From positions 335,395 through 399,394 of the forward strand of contig NZ_KB849175.1 in NCBI RefSeq assembly GCF_000367925.1: a stretch of 64,000 bases of DNA, in the 5' to 3' direction. The stretch's first letter is position 1, and each line of letters opens with the position of its first letter. Source of the DNA: Acinetobacter bohemicus ANC 3994. Its GTDB lineage: Bacteria > Pseudomonadota > Gammaproteobacteria > Pseudomonadales > Moraxellaceae. The notes below the pieces were generated by a model. The model was not told the DNA's origin and ran no database searches. It saw only the letters and a program-made list of their open reading frames with translations. Below are positions 8,094 through 18,084 of this stretch, in pieces. A program made the position numbers and the translations under genes.

Positions 8094-10058
8094 TTAGAGC
8101 AATAAGCTACGAATATCAGCCAAAAGCTTGGTCAATTTATTGGTGAAACGCGCAGCATCTGCACCATTAATCACACGGTGGTCATAAGACAATGACAATG
8201 GAAGCATCAATTTCGGATCAAAACCTTCGCCATTCCAAACAGGTTGCATGGTTGCCGGCGAAATACCCAAAATTGCCACTTGAGGCCAGTTCACCAATGG
8301 GGTAAATGCTGTACCACCAATTGAACCTAGGCTAGTAATGGTAAAGTTCGCACCTTGAAGATCTTTCGGAGAAAGCTTTTTGTCACGCGCTTTTTGACCC
8401 AGCACACCCAATTCAACCGCAATTTGCTTAATTGATTTTTGGTCAGGATGACGTAATACAGGAACGGTTAAGCCATCTGGTGTCGCAACGGCAATCCCCA
8501 TATGGATTTCATTACGTAACAACACTGACTTACCATCATCTGCCAAGTGACCTGCAAAATCACGCTCTTCTTTCAATAGATGCGCAACGGCTTTAATAAT
8601 GAATGCCATAATGGTCAGGCTAATGCCTTCTTTCTTAAAGTTTCCTTTAAGATCATTACGCCATGCTTCAAGCTCAGAAATATCCGCTGCGTCAAACTGT
8701 GTGACTTGTGGAATGAAGTTATTCAATGACAATTGCGGAACAGAAACCTGTTGCAAACGCGTCATGACTTTTTCTTCTGTACCACCAAATGCTGTAAAGT
8801 CAGGCAGTTTTGGCAAACCAGAAACTTGAGCAACCGCTTGAGCGACTGGAGCAACCTGAGGCGCGGTCAAACGCGTTTTTACATAAGCAACCAGATCTTC
8901 TTTCATCAAACGTTCATGCGGGCCTGATGCTTTCACTTCTGACAACACGACACCAAGTTCACGTGCAAGTTTACGCACCGCAGGGCCTGCATATACTTTC
9001 GAATTTGCCGCACTCTGCTCTTTGGTTAACTTATCTACGTCATTTGTAGTCGCAACTACAGGAGCAGATTGTTGTACTTTCGCTGCTGCTTGAGTAGGAG
9101 CTGTCGCTTTTGCTGTCTCGACTTTCGCAACAGGTGTAGGAGCTTGACCTTCAGCTTCAATCGTTACCAGTGCAATACCTTCCGAAACATTTTGACCCAG
9201 TGCAACATGAATTGCTTTGATCACACCTGCAATCGTACTTGGTACTTCAACGGTCGCTTTATCTGATTCAACCACGATGATGCTTTGGTCTTTTTCAACC
9301 GTATCACCCACAGCCACCAAAATTTCAGCAACGGCAGCTTTATCTACACCTAAATCAGGTACTGCAATTTCAACCGCGCCCGCAGGAGCAGAAGCAACTT
9401 GTGCTGCTACTTCGGCAGGCTTACTTTCAGCGACTTGAGGCGCTGCAACTTTTGCAGGCTCAGCGGTCACTTGTGCAACTGAACTCACCGTTTTTACAGT
9501 CAGAATCACCACACCTTCTTTGACACTATCGCCCACTTGAATGCTAATCGATTCAACCGTACCTGCAATCGTACTCGGCACTTCAACGGTCGCTTTATCT
9601 GATTCAACTACAACAATGCTTTGATCAACGTCAATTTCATCGCCAACTTGAACCAAGATTTCACCAACCAAGGCTTTGTCTACGCCAATATCCGGCACTT
9701 GTACTTCAACCACTGTTGCTGTCGCAGCAGGCGTTGACGTTTTTTCTTCAACCACTGGCGCTGTATTGGCTTGAACAGGAGCAACCGCAGCTTCAGGCTG
9801 AGTTGTTGCAACTGCTTCAACTGCCGTCGCAGCTTCTGCTTCTAGTTCGATCAAGACTGCACCTTCAGCAACTTCATCACCCAAATTAACCAAAATGCTT
9901 TTCACCACACCTGCCGAAGTGCTAGGCACTTCAACAGAGGCTTTATCAGATTCAAGTAAGATAATACTGTCATCAACGCTAATGGTATCGCCCACTTTGA
10001 CTAAAATTTCTGCCACTGTTGCTTTATCTACACCAATATCTGGAGTCGTAATTTGCAT
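8094..10058 (-). CDS. aceF: Pyruvate dehydrogenase complex E2, dihydrolipoyl acetyltransferase (three lipoyl domains)
   Basis: E2 transfers the acetyl group from E1 to CoA. The 654-residue protein has three lipoyl domains with acceptor lysines at K39, K155 and K267, each in ESDKA, joined by Ala/Pro/Val-rich linkers. A peripheral-subunit-binding domain follows (about residues 355-400, AVRKLARELGV). The C-terminal catalytic domain carries the active-site block DHRVINGADAARF. It starts 2 nt after the aceE stop, with a GAGGAGAA ribosome-binding site inside the aceE end. No E3 (lpd) gene is present here. Confidence 0.97.
   Translation of the reverse strand: MQITTPDIGVDKATVAEILVKVGDTISVDDSIILLESDKASVEVPSTSAGVVKSILVNLGDEVAEGAVLIELEAEAATAVEAVATTQPEAAVAPVQANTAPVVEEKTSTPAATATVVEVQVPDIGVDKALVGEILVQVGDEIDVDQSIVVVESDKATVEVPSTIAGTVESISIQVGDSVKEGVVILTVKTVSSVAQVTAEPAKVAAPQVAESKPAEVAAQVASAPAGAVEIAVPDLGVDKAAVAEILVAVGDTVEKDQSIIVVESDKATVEVPSTIAGVIKAIHVALGQNVSEGIALVTIEAEGQAPTPVAKVETAKATAPTQAAAKVQQSAPVVATTNDVDKLTKEQSAANSKVYAGPAVRKLARELGVVLSEVKASGPHERLMKEDLVAYVKTRLTAPQVAPVAQAVAQVSGLPKLPDFTAFGGTEEKVMTRLQQVSVPQLSLNNFIPQVTQFDAADISELEAWRNDLKGNFKKEGISLTIMAFIIKAVAHLLKEERDFAGHLADDGKSVLLRNEIHMGIAVATPDGLTVPVLRHPDQKSIKQIAVELGVLGQKARDKKLSPKDLQGANFTITSLGSIGGTAFTPLVNWPQVAILGISPATMQPVWNGEGFDPKLMLPLSLSYDHRVINGADAARFTNKLTKLLADIRSLLL
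9228..9632. repeat. Near-identical DNA repeats encoding aceF lipoyl domains
   Basis: The stretch at about 9228-9291 and that at about 9571-9632 are nearly the same base for base. They encode the lysine-bearing hairpins of the second and third lipoyl domains; a more diverged copy near 9916-9975 encodes the first. The nucleotide similarity suggests recent internal duplication or ongoing gene conversion. Confidence 0.6.
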
Positions 10059-10060
10059 GA

Positions 10061-12763
10061 TTAGTTCTCCTCTTTGTAGTCAGCAACCGCATGAAGCTCT
10101 GGATGCGTTTGTGGCAACCAAGCCACTGGGCGGTCTGTATCTAATTCAAAACTAGAAATTGCATCTTTCACTAAACGCGCATCTACTTCGCCTTCATCCG
10201 CGAGTTTTTTCAACGTCGCTACCACAATATGCGCAGCATCAACACCGAAATAACTACGTAAATTTGCGCGTGTATCTGAACGGCCATAGCCATCTGTACC
10301 TAACGCTACGAATGGACGGTTATCTGGAAGATAAGCACGAATTTGTTCGCTGTATGCACGCATATGGTCTGTAGCCGAAACTACGATACCGTTGGTATTG
10401 CGAAGTTGCTTCGAGATCCACGCTTCTTTTGCTGTTTCAGCCATTGGATGCAAGCGGTTGTATTCTTCACACGCCATACCGTCACGTGCCAGTTCGTTAA
10501 AGCTGGTTACGCTGTATACATTCGAATGAATTTGGTATTCATCACGCAAAATTTGCGCCGCTTTAATCACTTCACGTAGAATTACGCCTGAACCCATCAA
10601 CTGTACAGTGGCTTTCTCATCTTCTTGCAATAAGTACATACCACGCTTAATGCCTTCCTCAGCGCCTTGTGGCATTTCAGGATGTTCGTAGTTTTCGTTC
10701 ATCACCGTTAAGTAATAGAACACACGCTCTTGATTCACATACATGCGCTGTAAGCCATCATGTACGATGACCGCAAGTTCATAACCAAAACATGGATCAT
10801 AAGAGATACAGTTTGGAATGGTGTTGGCAAGAATGTGCGAGTGACCATCTTGGTGCTGTAAACCTTCACCGTTTAGCGTGGTACGACCTGCGGTAGCACC
10901 CAACAAGAAGCCTTGTGCTTGTGCGTCGCCTGCTGCCCATGCAATGTCCCCAATACGTTGGAAACCAAACATTGAGTAGTACATGTACATTGGAATCATT
11001 GGCAGGTTATTGGTTGAATAACTGGTGGCCAAAGCTGCCCATGCACTCATCGCGCCCGCTTCGTTAATCCCCTCTTGAAGCATGTGACCGTCTTTTGCTT
11101 CACGGTAATGCATCAATTGTTCTTGGTCTTCAGGGGTATATTTTTGACCATGAGCGGCATAAATACCCAATTGACGGAACATCCCTTCTAAACCGAAAGT
11201 ACGTGCTTCATCAGGAACGATCGGTACAACGCGGTCTTTAATGGCTTTCTCTTTCAATAATGCAGAGATTAAACGCACCATCACCATCGTGGTTGATTGT
11301 TCTTTACCACCACTGCCTTTCAACACCGCATCAAATACAGATAATTCAGGAATAGCAAGTTGTTCACTTTCTTTACGACGTGCAGGTAAGTAACCACCCA
11401 ACGCTTCACGACGTGCCTTCATATATTTCAGTTCAGGCGAATTTTCGCTTGGACGATAGAAAGGAACTTCTTCTAATTGCTCATCATTGAATGGCAAGTT
11501 GAAACGGTCACGAACGTATTTTAAAGATTCAATCTGCATTTTTTTGATTTGATGCGTTTTGTTAACCGCTTCAATTTCTTCAGATAAACCATAACCTTTA
11601 ACTGTTTTCGCAAGAATTACAGTCGGCTGACCTTTGGCTGTACATGCTTCTGCATAAGCAGCAAAGACTTTGTATGGGTCATGACCACCACGATTTAGAT
11701 TATCAATATCCTCATCGCTTAAATCTTTGACCAGTTCCGCAGCTTCAGGATACTTACCAAAGAATTTTTCACGCGTATATGCGCCACCTTTCACTTGGTA
11801 ACGTTGGAAATCACCATCGACCGCTTCTTCCATTACTGCCTGAAGTGCGCCAGTGGTGTCTTTCGCCAACAATGGATCCCAATGACGGCCCCAAACGACT
11901 TTAATCACACGCCAACCTGCGCCACGGAACAATGATTCAAGCTCTTGAATAATTTTGCCGTTACCACGTACAGGACCATCTAGACGCTGTAAGTTACAGT
12001 TGACCACCCAAATCAGGTTATCTAGCTTTTCACGGCCTGCTAATGAAATTGCGCCCAAGCTTTCTGGCTCATCCATTTCACCATCGCCAAGATAAGCCCA
12101 AACTTTACGGTCTTCTTCTTTAATCAAACCACGGTTCATCAAATATTTTTGAATGTGCGCTTGATAAATCGACATGATTGGACCTAAGCCCATCGATACG
12201 GTCGGGAACTGCCAATAGTCTGGCATTAAGTACGGATGCGGGTAACTTGGAAGACCAATACCGCCTACTTCGCGACGGAAATTATTTAAATGGTCTTCAG
12301 TCAAACGGCCTTCAAGGAATGAACGTGCATAAATACCCGGTGCACAGTGACCTTGATAATAGATCATGTCACCACCGAAGTGATCACTATTAGCACGGAA
12401 GAAATGGTTAAACCCAACATCATACAAGGTTGCTGAAGATGCAAAACTTGCTAAGTGACCACCTAAATCATCACCTGTTTTATTCGCACGCAACACCATT
12501 GCCAAAGCATTCCAACGAATCAACGCACGAATACGGCGTTCCATATCTTGGTCACCTGGCATTGCTGGCGTTTCGTCAACCGAAATTGTATTACGGTAAG
12601 GCGTATTTAGGCGCTGAATAGGAACATGTGTAGCAATTGCACGCTGATAGAGTTTTTCGAGTAAAAATGCCGCTCGCTCCGTTCCCATATGTTGTAAAAC
12701 CGAGTCGAAAGCATCTTGCCATTCTTGGGTTTCTTGCGCGTCAGTATCACCATAAAACGCCAT
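10061..12763 (-). CDS. aceE: Pyruvate dehydrogenase E1 component (homodimeric type)
   Basis: This thiamine-diphosphate enzyme decarboxylates pyruvate and reductively acetylates the lipoyl groups of E2. The 900-residue single-chain form matches the gamma-proteobacterial homodimeric class. The ThDP-binding motif is visible as GDGEMDEPES through NLQRLDGPV near residues 230-265, and active-site segments such as SYDPCFGYELAV occur in the C-terminal half. aceE-aceF form an operon read from the space at 12764-12905. Confidence 0.97.
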   Translation of the reverse strand: MAFYGDTDAQETQEWQDAFDSVLQHMGTERAAFLLEKLYQRAIATHVPIQRLNTPYRNTISVDETPAMPGDQDMERRIRALIRWNALAMVLRANKTGDDLGGHLASFASSATLYDVGFNHFFRANSDHFGGDMIYYQGHCAPGIYARSFLEGRLTEDHLNNFRREVGGIGLPSYPHPYLMPDYWQFPTVSMGLGPIMSIYQAHIQKYLMNRGLIKEEDRKVWAYLGDGEMDEPESLGAISLAGREKLDNLIWVVNCNLQRLDGPVRGNGKIIQELESLFRGAGWRVIKVVWGRHWDPLLAKDTTGALQAVMEEAVDGDFQRYQVKGGAYTREKFFGKYPEAAELVKDLSDEDIDNLNRGGHDPYKVFAAYAEACTAKGQPTVILAKTVKGYGLSEEIEAVNKTHQIKKMQIESLKYVRDRFNLPFNDEQLEEVPFYRPSENSPELKYMKARREALGGYLPARRKESEQLAIPELSVFDAVLKGSGGKEQSTTMVMVRLISALLKEKAIKDRVVPIVPDEARTFGLEGMFRQLGIYAAHGQKYTPEDQEQLMHYREAKDGHMLQEGINEAGAMSAWAALATSYSTNNLPMIPMYMYYSMFGFQRIGDIAWAAGDAQAQGFLLGATAGRTTLNGEGLQHQDGHSHILANTIPNCISYDPCFGYELAVIVHDGLQRMYVNQERVFYYLTVMNENYEHPEMPQGAEEGIKRGMYLLQEDEKATVQLMGSGVILREVIKAAQILRDEYQIHSNVYSVTSFNELARDGMACEEYNRLHPMAETAKEAWISKQLRNTNGIVVSATDHMRAYSEQIRAYLPDNRPFVALGTDGYGRSDTRANLRSYFGVDAAHIVVATLKKLADEGEVDARLVKDAISSFELDTDRPVAWLPQTHPELHAVADYKEEN

Positions 12764-12905
12764 ATTGCACCTATTCCTTGAGCCTATTTATATTCTCTAT
12801 ATGTATCATACTTTGGCAGGTTTCAGTTATTGCCACAGCTGAATACGGAATAGCACTATTATTTAGAAAATAAATATCTGCTGACCATTCTTTACGCAAT
12901 AAAAC

Positions 12906-12933
12906 AAAAAACCGCCAATAAAGGCGGTTTTTT
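12906..12933 (-). terminator. Intrinsic terminator between the M23 peptidase gene and aceE
   Basis: Arms AAAAAACCGCC (12906-12916) and GGCGGTTTTTT (12923-12933) with a 6-nt loop. It ends the M23 peptidase transcript and separates it from the aceE promoter region. Confidence 0.88.
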
Positions 12934-13044
12934 ATACAATAAGTATTCTTTTGAATGATAATATTTAGAGTTAAAAGCTATAAGCGCTTAGATCACATTC
13001 TTTAAGACCATTTAGAGCAGACTGCTAACCCGTCATTGAAAAAC

Positions 13045-13728
13045 TTATGGCAACATCGCTAAATAAGTTGACGGATTTTTACGTTGACCATCTTTGACAA
13101 CTTCATAATGTAAATGAGGTCCAGTACAACGACCAGTACAACCCACATTCGCAATATGTTCGCCGGCTTGCACTTTATCGCCAACGCGAGCAATCAGACG
13201 AGATGCATGTGCATAACGCGTGAGATAACCATTACCATGGTTAATTTCCACATATTGACCATAACCTGTACCCCAACCCGATTTAGTGACTACACCTGGA
13301 CCGGTGGCATAAATAGCAGTACCACTTGGGGCTGACATATCTAAACCTGAATGATTTTCAGCACGACCACCCATGGTACGACCACCATAGTTTGAACTGA
13401 CACGATTCATATCAGGCAATGGGTGCGATACCAACCAAGAGTAAGGATTGTTAGAATAACTTTTTGAGGTGCTTGAGCCGTATTTCTTTGCAAGCGATTC
13501 ATTGTTCAATTCAACCGTTTTTTCACGTAACTGAACACTCATTTGAATTTCAGCAGGAAGATCAATCTCATTTGATTCTACATAAGAACCCTGAGCCAAA
13601 GTACGAGTCAGTTGTTCAATACGATCTGTTGATACGTCGTTAGAATTGAGTTCAACTAAATCCGCAAAAGCTACAGATGCAGCAGACGCTGCCAATGAAA
13701 ACGCTAATAGAATACGTCGCGTATGCAT
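13045..13728 (-). CDS. Secreted M23-family metallopeptidase (LytM domain)
   Basis: A 227-residue exported protein with an N-terminal signal peptide (Arg-Arg then a hydrophobic stretch, cleavage near Ala-Phe-Ala). A LytM/peptidase M23 domain spans about residues 115-225. Zinc ligands are present in HSGLD (HxxxD) and HLH in GPHLHYEV, so the enzyme is probably an active peptidoglycan endopeptidase rather than an EnvC-type activator. It is divergent from dciA. Confidence 0.88.
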   Translation of the reverse strand: MHTRRILLAFSLAASAASVAFADLVELNSNDVSTDRIEQLTRTLAQGSYVESNEIDLPAEIQMSVQLREKTVELNNESLAKKYGSSTSKSYSNNPYSWLVSHPLPDMNRVSSNYGGRTMGGRAENHSGLDMSAPSGTAIYATGPGVVTKSGWGTGYGQYVEINHGNGYLTRYAHASRLIARVGDKVQAGEHIANVGCTGRCTGPHLHYEVVKDGQRKNPSTYLAMLP

Positions 13729-13836
13729 AAAAAACCTCTTTTAACTGTTCTTAGTTAATGTCCTTGTGTGATCTCTTCCTTGATATCTACTGAACGAAGC
13801 GCATAAGATTAAGACACAAATATGAAGGAACAATGT

Positions 13837-14277
13837 ATGTCTGAACCAGTGAAGCTCTTTCAACAAACAAGAAAACACTTAAAAACAGGAAACTTTACGT
13901 TTCTCTCTACACAAGTTGCTGCATGGCAGAAACTTACAAAAATCATTCAACCTATCTTGCCCCAACCGGAGCAATGGAAAGTTGTTTGTTATCAAAATGG
14001 CATTTTGACCATTACCGGTGAAAATCAGGCAATGATTAGTCAACTGGCATATCTTCAAAAGCAATATATTGCTCAATTATTACAATTAGAAGAATTCAAA
14101 GATTTGCAGAAACTGCAAGTTCGTTTAAGAATTCAAACAACAACACCCTTAAAACCTGAAGCGCTGACCAGATCCCTTAGCCCAGATACTCAAGATTTAA
14201 TCCGTGGTGCTGCTGACTTTGTGAGCGACCCCAAGCTTAGCCAAGCAATGCTACGTTTGGCAAGCAATAAAAAGTAA
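13837..14277 (+). CDS. dciA: DUF721 / DciA-type replicative helicase loader candidate
   Basis: A 146-residue basic protein of the DUF721 type, the family that includes DciA, the DnaB helicase operator found in bacteria lacking DnaC or DnaI. The position beside lpxC is typical of gamma-proteobacterial dciA. The ATG at 13837 is preferred over that at 13822 because GAAGGA (13824-13829) lies 7 nt upstream of it. The fold is compatible (KH-like N-terminal half: KVVCYQNGILTITGE); the role is inferred from family and location. Confidence 0.7.
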   Translation: MSEPVKLFQQTRKHLKTGNFTFLSTQVAAWQKLTKIIQPILPQPEQWKVVCYQNGILTITGENQAMISQLAYLQKQYIAQLLQLEEFKDLQKLQVRLRIQTTTPLKPEALTRSLSPDTQDLIRGAADFVSDPKLSQAMLRLASNKK

Positions 14278-14374
14278 CCAGCACTTTGCTGTCGCTGAAA
14301 TCAATCAAAAATTATGTGATCGATTTAACAGTCATAGTTGTTATATTATAACACACACATTAAAAGACAATGAC

Positions 14375-15277
14375 TTATGTCACACTTACATAAGGAATTG
14401 GACATTGCGTTTCGTCATTAAATGTTACAATTTCGTAACTGGTTGGATCACTTTTAACATTGCGTAATAACTGATTATTTAATGCATGTCCTGATTTATA
14501 GCCATCAAATTTGGCAATAATTTGATGCCCCAGTAAGTATAAATCACCCACAGCATCTAAAATTTTGTGACGGACAAACTCATCAGAGAAGCGCAGTCCC
14601 TCCTCATTGACCACCCCAGTTTCATCCACGCCAATCGCATTGTCTAAACTTGCACCCAAGGCTAAATTATTGGCTTTCAGATAATCTAAATCTTTCATAA
14701 AACCAAAAGTTCGCGCTTCACTCACTTCATACACGAAGGTTTCGGTTGAAAAATCGATAGTGGCTGACTGATATTCTTTCTTAAAAGCGGGATGATCGAA
14801 GTCAATCGTGAAATTGAGTTGGAAACCCTCATGCGGGCGAAAAATGGCACGCTTATCATCAATCAGTGCTTCTACTGTTTTTAAAATTTTGATAAATTTT
14901 TTCGGCGCATTTTGCTCAGCCAGACCACCTTGCATCAGCAAGTAAATAAATGGACCTGCACTGCCATCCATAATCGGTACTTCAGAAGCAGAAACCTCAA
15001 TAATCAGATTGTCGATTCCTAATCCGGCAATCGCACTCATAACATGCTCAATCGTGCCGACCTTGGCATCTGCTTGAACCAAATTAGAGCACATAAATGC
15101 TTCTTGAATCAGCATAGCATTGGCTTGAATATCGACAGGTGGATCTAAATCGATACGTCGAAACACAATTCCCCCATCGACATGGTGCGGCACAAAGTTA
15201 ATTAAGACTTTTTGCCCACTATGAAGACCAATACCGCTCGCTTTCACGACACGTTGTAGGGTTCTTTGTTTCAACAT
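14375..15277 (-). CDS. lpxC: UDP-3-O-acyl-N-acetylglucosamine deacetylase
   Basis: LpxC is the zinc-dependent deacetylase that commits UDP-GlcNAc derivatives to lipid A synthesis. Zinc-binding segments are visible: the His of GTIEHVMSA near residue 78, and HKILDAVGDLYLLG near residue 237; the base HALNNQLLR is near 264. The start at 15277 (MLKQRTL) gives 300 residues, the Acinetobacter norm; an in-frame ATG 12 nt upstream would add four residues. A terminator separates it from ftsZ, so it likely has its own promoter. Confidence 0.96.
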   Translation of the reverse strand: MLKQRTLQRVVKASGIGLHSGQKVLINFVPHHVDGGIVFRRIDLDPPVDIQANAMLIQEAFMCSNLVQADAKVGTIEHVMSAIAGLGIDNLIIEVSASEVPIMDGSAGPFIYLLMQGGLAEQNAPKKFIKILKTVEALIDDKRAIFRPHEGFQLNFTIDFDHPAFKKEYQSATIDFSTETFVYEVSEARTFGFMKDLDYLKANNLALGASLDNAIGVDETGVVNEEGLRFSDEFVRHKILDAVGDLYLLGHQIIAKFDGYKSGHALNNQLLRNVKSDPTSYEIVTFNDETQCPIPYVSVT

Positions 15278-15340
15278 GTTTTCTATCATCTGCTCATCAA
15301 ACCGCTATACGTTAGCATATTTAGCCATTGATAAAAAACA

Positions 15341-15366
15341 AAAAGGTAGCCTTTAGGCTACCTTTT
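15341..15366 (-). terminator. Intrinsic terminator after ftsZ
   Basis: Arms AAAAGGTAGCC (15341-15351) and GGCTACCTTTT (15356-15366) with a 4-nt loop, 34 nt downstream of the ftsZ stop and upstream of lpxC. It ends the dcw transcript. Confidence 0.88.
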
Positions 15367-15400
15367 CTGTTGAATTTATACAGACGACATTAATTCATCT

Positions 15401-16591
15401 TTATTTACGTTGCTGATTTTTCAAGTAATCTTGAATACTCATCGGTGTTGGACGCGCTGTACCGACGGCTGGAGCAGCTGTCGCACTTGCTTCGCTCTGT
15501 TGACGCTGAATTGCTGGCACGTCGTCATCTTCCACAGCAGCTTGAGCAACTGAACTGACTGGACGAGTTGCAGACTGCGTGGTTGGACGTTTTACCGTAT
15601 CCACAGAATCTGCTGAATTGCGCGTTAAACCTGTAGCAATCACGGTTACGCTAATTTCATCACGCGCATCTGGATCAAATACAGTGCCGTAGAACACTTG
15701 ACCTTCATCTAAATCCACAATCTGATTGACGACATCGGTAATTTCTTCAATTTCACCGAAGGTCACGTCATCACCACCGGTCACATTAATCAAAATACCT
15801 TTGGCATTCATAATAGTGACATTATCAAGCAGTGGGCTACGAATCGCTTGTTCAGCAGCTTGGCGGGCACGCGTTTCACCACGACCAGAACCTACACCCA
15901 TCATGGCATAACCACGCGTGCTCATTGCGGTTTTTAAATCGGCAAAGTCAAGGTTGATATGTCCAGGTCGAACCACCAGATCAAAGATACTTCGTACCGC
16001 ATTTAACAATACGTCATCGGCTTTTTTGTAGGCGTCTTTCATTGAAATATCACGGAAGACTTTAAGCAAACGTTGATTTGGAATAATAATTAAAGAATCA
16101 ACATGCGCTTCTAAAGCTTCAATACCTTTTTCAGCAGATTGTTGACGACGTTTACCTTCAAAGTTAAACGGAGTTGTCACCACACCGACAGTCAAAATGC
16201 CCATTTCTTTGGCAATTTCCGCAACAACAGGGGCAGCACCCGTACCTGTACCACCACCCATACCGGCAGTGACAAAGACCATGTCTGTTCCTTCAAGGTG
16301 TTGGCGAATGATTTCACGGCTTTCTTCAGCAGCAGTTTGACCCACTTGAGGATTTGCACCCGCACCCAAACCACGTGTGCTTTGTTCGCCTAACTGAATT
16401 TTGAATTGTGCATTCATACGATCTAAAGCTTGTTTATCCGTATTGGCACAAACAAATTTTACACCTTGAATGTCTGACTCAAGCATATGTTGTACAGCAT
16501 TACCACCTGCACCACCTACACCAAACACAGTGAAACGGGCTTGACCGTTGCTATCGTTTTGATCATCTTCTAAAAATTCAAATGAGGCCAT
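15401..16591 (-). CDS. ftsZ: Cell division GTPase FtsZ
   Basis: FtsZ polymerises into the Z ring that scaffolds division. The tubulin signature GGGTGTG (MGGGTGTGAAP) and the N-terminal GVGGAGGNAV loop bind GTP. The Gln/Ser-rich linker leads to a C-terminal peptide RPTPMSIQDYLKNQQRK that contacts FtsA/ZipA. I chose ATG 16591 (MASFEF) because family members start there; the longer frame begins with GTG at 16627 and adds 12 residues with no homologue support. Length is then 396 residues. Confidence 0.97.
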   Translation of the reverse strand: MASFEFLEDDQNDSNGQARFTVFGVGGAGGNAVQHMLESDIQGVKFVCANTDKQALDRMNAQFKIQLGEQSTRGLGAGANPQVGQTAAEESREIIRQHLEGTDMVFVTAGMGGGTGTGAAPVVAEIAKEMGILTVGVVTTPFNFEGKRRQQSAEKGIEALEAHVDSLIIIPNQRLLKVFRDISMKDAYKKADDVLLNAVRSIFDLVVRPGHINLDFADLKTAMSTRGYAMMGVGSGRGETRARQAAEQAIRSPLLDNVTIMNAKGILINVTGGDDVTFGEIEEITDVVNQIVDLDEGQVFYGTVFDPDARDEISVTVIATGLTRNSADSVDTVKRPTTQSATRPVSSVAQAAVEDDDVPAIQRQQSEASATAAPAVGTARPTPMSIQDYLKNQQRK

Positions 16592-16750
16592 GACCTTTGG
16601 ATTTCCTAATGCGTAATTGGCAGTCACTTAAGCCCGTATACTGCCTTGATCTTAATAAAATTGTTTTTTAGAATGCTGTTCAACTGCACGCTTGTCAAGT
16701 CCAAGCCGTTAGACGTACAACTTCCTAACAATATTCCCAAAAAATTAAAC

Positions 16751-18013
16751 TTAAAATATCGACTTTAATTGATTATTTAATGCTGACCATGCTCGCCCTA
16801 CTCGCTTGAAAACAGACAGCTTTTCAGGATCCGTAGTTTCCACAATAGTATCTTGTGTGTCACTTTGACTAAACATTAACAATCCAGCAGCTGTTGCATA
16901 TTGCGAACGGCGCAAAGCAGCCTGATTTTGTTCTTCAGCATAGACCTGTACCGGTGGATTGCCTAAATGCGCAGAAACACCCAGCATATGACGTGCCAAA
17001 TTCACCATGCCTTCGATTTGACTGGCATCACCCGTCAGCACTACGCCATGATATAAACCATGAATTGCACCATTATGTTGTAACTCTTGATGCACTTGAT
17101 TCAAAATTTCTTCATAACGCGCAATAATAATTTCAGTTAATTCAATACGACTAATCGTTTGCGGACCATCAATGCCTTGAAATTGAATCATATGGTCTGG
17201 TTTGACCACTTTCAGTTCAACACAACCATACAATAGCTTAATTCGCTCAGCTTCTTCTGTTGTGGTTTGCAGTACAGCCGCAATATCACGGGTCACATGC
17301 TCACCACCACGTTGCAAAGTATGGGTTAAAGCAAGGCGACCATCCAAATACACAGCGATATTGGTCGTGCCCGCACCAATATCGACCAAACATACGCCAT
17401 ACTCTTTTTCATCTTTGAGCAAGCTCGATTCAGCCGTGGCTAAACAAGACACCACCATTTTTTCAACGCCAATATTGGCACCTTTAAGCGCACGATCCAA
17501 ATTCTGCATGGTGCTAATCGGTAACATCATCAACTGATAATGCCCTTTCATACTGTGCGCAGACATCCGAATTGGATTCTGCACCCATTCTGTTGAATCA
17601 TCTAATTCAAAACCCAAAGGCACTGCACTGACCAAATAATGGTCAGAAGTTAAATGACTGGCTTTGGCCAGCTCTAGTGCGCGTACCACCTCACTTGTGG
17701 TAATGGTGTGGTCACTATTTTCAATAGGTGTACGACCTGATGCATAAAAGCTTTTTAATTCTGCACTTGGAATTGAAATCCAAGCGGAATGCACTCGGCA
17801 TTCAGCCATGTCTTCTGCTTCTTGTACGGCATTTTTGATTGCAGTAATGACTTTGTCGAGACTTACAATTTTTCCTTTATTCATGCCTCGGTTACGAGCG
17901 GTCGCCATACCAATTACTTGGATATTGTCTGGCGCATGTACCTTACCAATCAAAACTGAAACTTTGTGTGTCCCAATGTCAATCGCAACAACCGAGGGAA
18001 CAGCTTCATTCAT
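16751..18013 (-). CDS. ftsA: Cell division protein FtsA
   Basis: An actin-like ATPase that anchors FtsZ to the membrane and recruits later division proteins. The 420-residue protein shows the phosphate-binding segment VAIDIGTHKVSVLIG at the N-terminus, the second phosphate loop LVDIGAGTTNIAVY, and VVLTGDASQIEGM (adenosine region). The C-terminal amphipathic tail near LKSIF is the likely membrane-targeting helix. It lies between ftsQ and ftsZ as in most gamma-proteobacteria. Confidence 0.97.
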   Translation of the reverse strand: MNEAVPSVVAIDIGTHKVSVLIGKVHAPDNIQVIGMATARNRGMNKGKIVSLDKVITAIKNAVQEAEDMAECRVHSAWISIPSAELKSFYASGRTPIENSDHTITTSEVVRALELAKASHLTSDHYLVSAVPLGFELDDSTEWVQNPIRMSAHSMKGHYQLMMLPISTMQNLDRALKGANIGVEKMVVSCLATAESSLLKDEKEYGVCLVDIGAGTTNIAVYLDGRLALTHTLQRGGEHVTRDIAAVLQTTTEEAERIKLLYGCVELKVVKPDHMIQFQGIDGPQTISRIELTEIIIARYEEILNQVHQELQHNGAIHGLYHGVVLTGDASQIEGMVNLARHMLGVSAHLGNPPVQVYAEEQNQAALRRSQYATAAGLLMFSQSDTQDTIVETTDPEKLSVFKRVGRAWSALNNQLKSIF

Positions 18014-18084
18014 TATCTACTACTACCATTACGTGTTTAGTTAATTTTTGGCTTAAAGCCTCTATTTTATATAAAGCCGCTCAA

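Noticed and set aside
16592..16627. GTG start extending FtsZ by 12 residues
   Set aside because: The added residues lack homology to FtsZ and the ATG at 16591 matches the family start.
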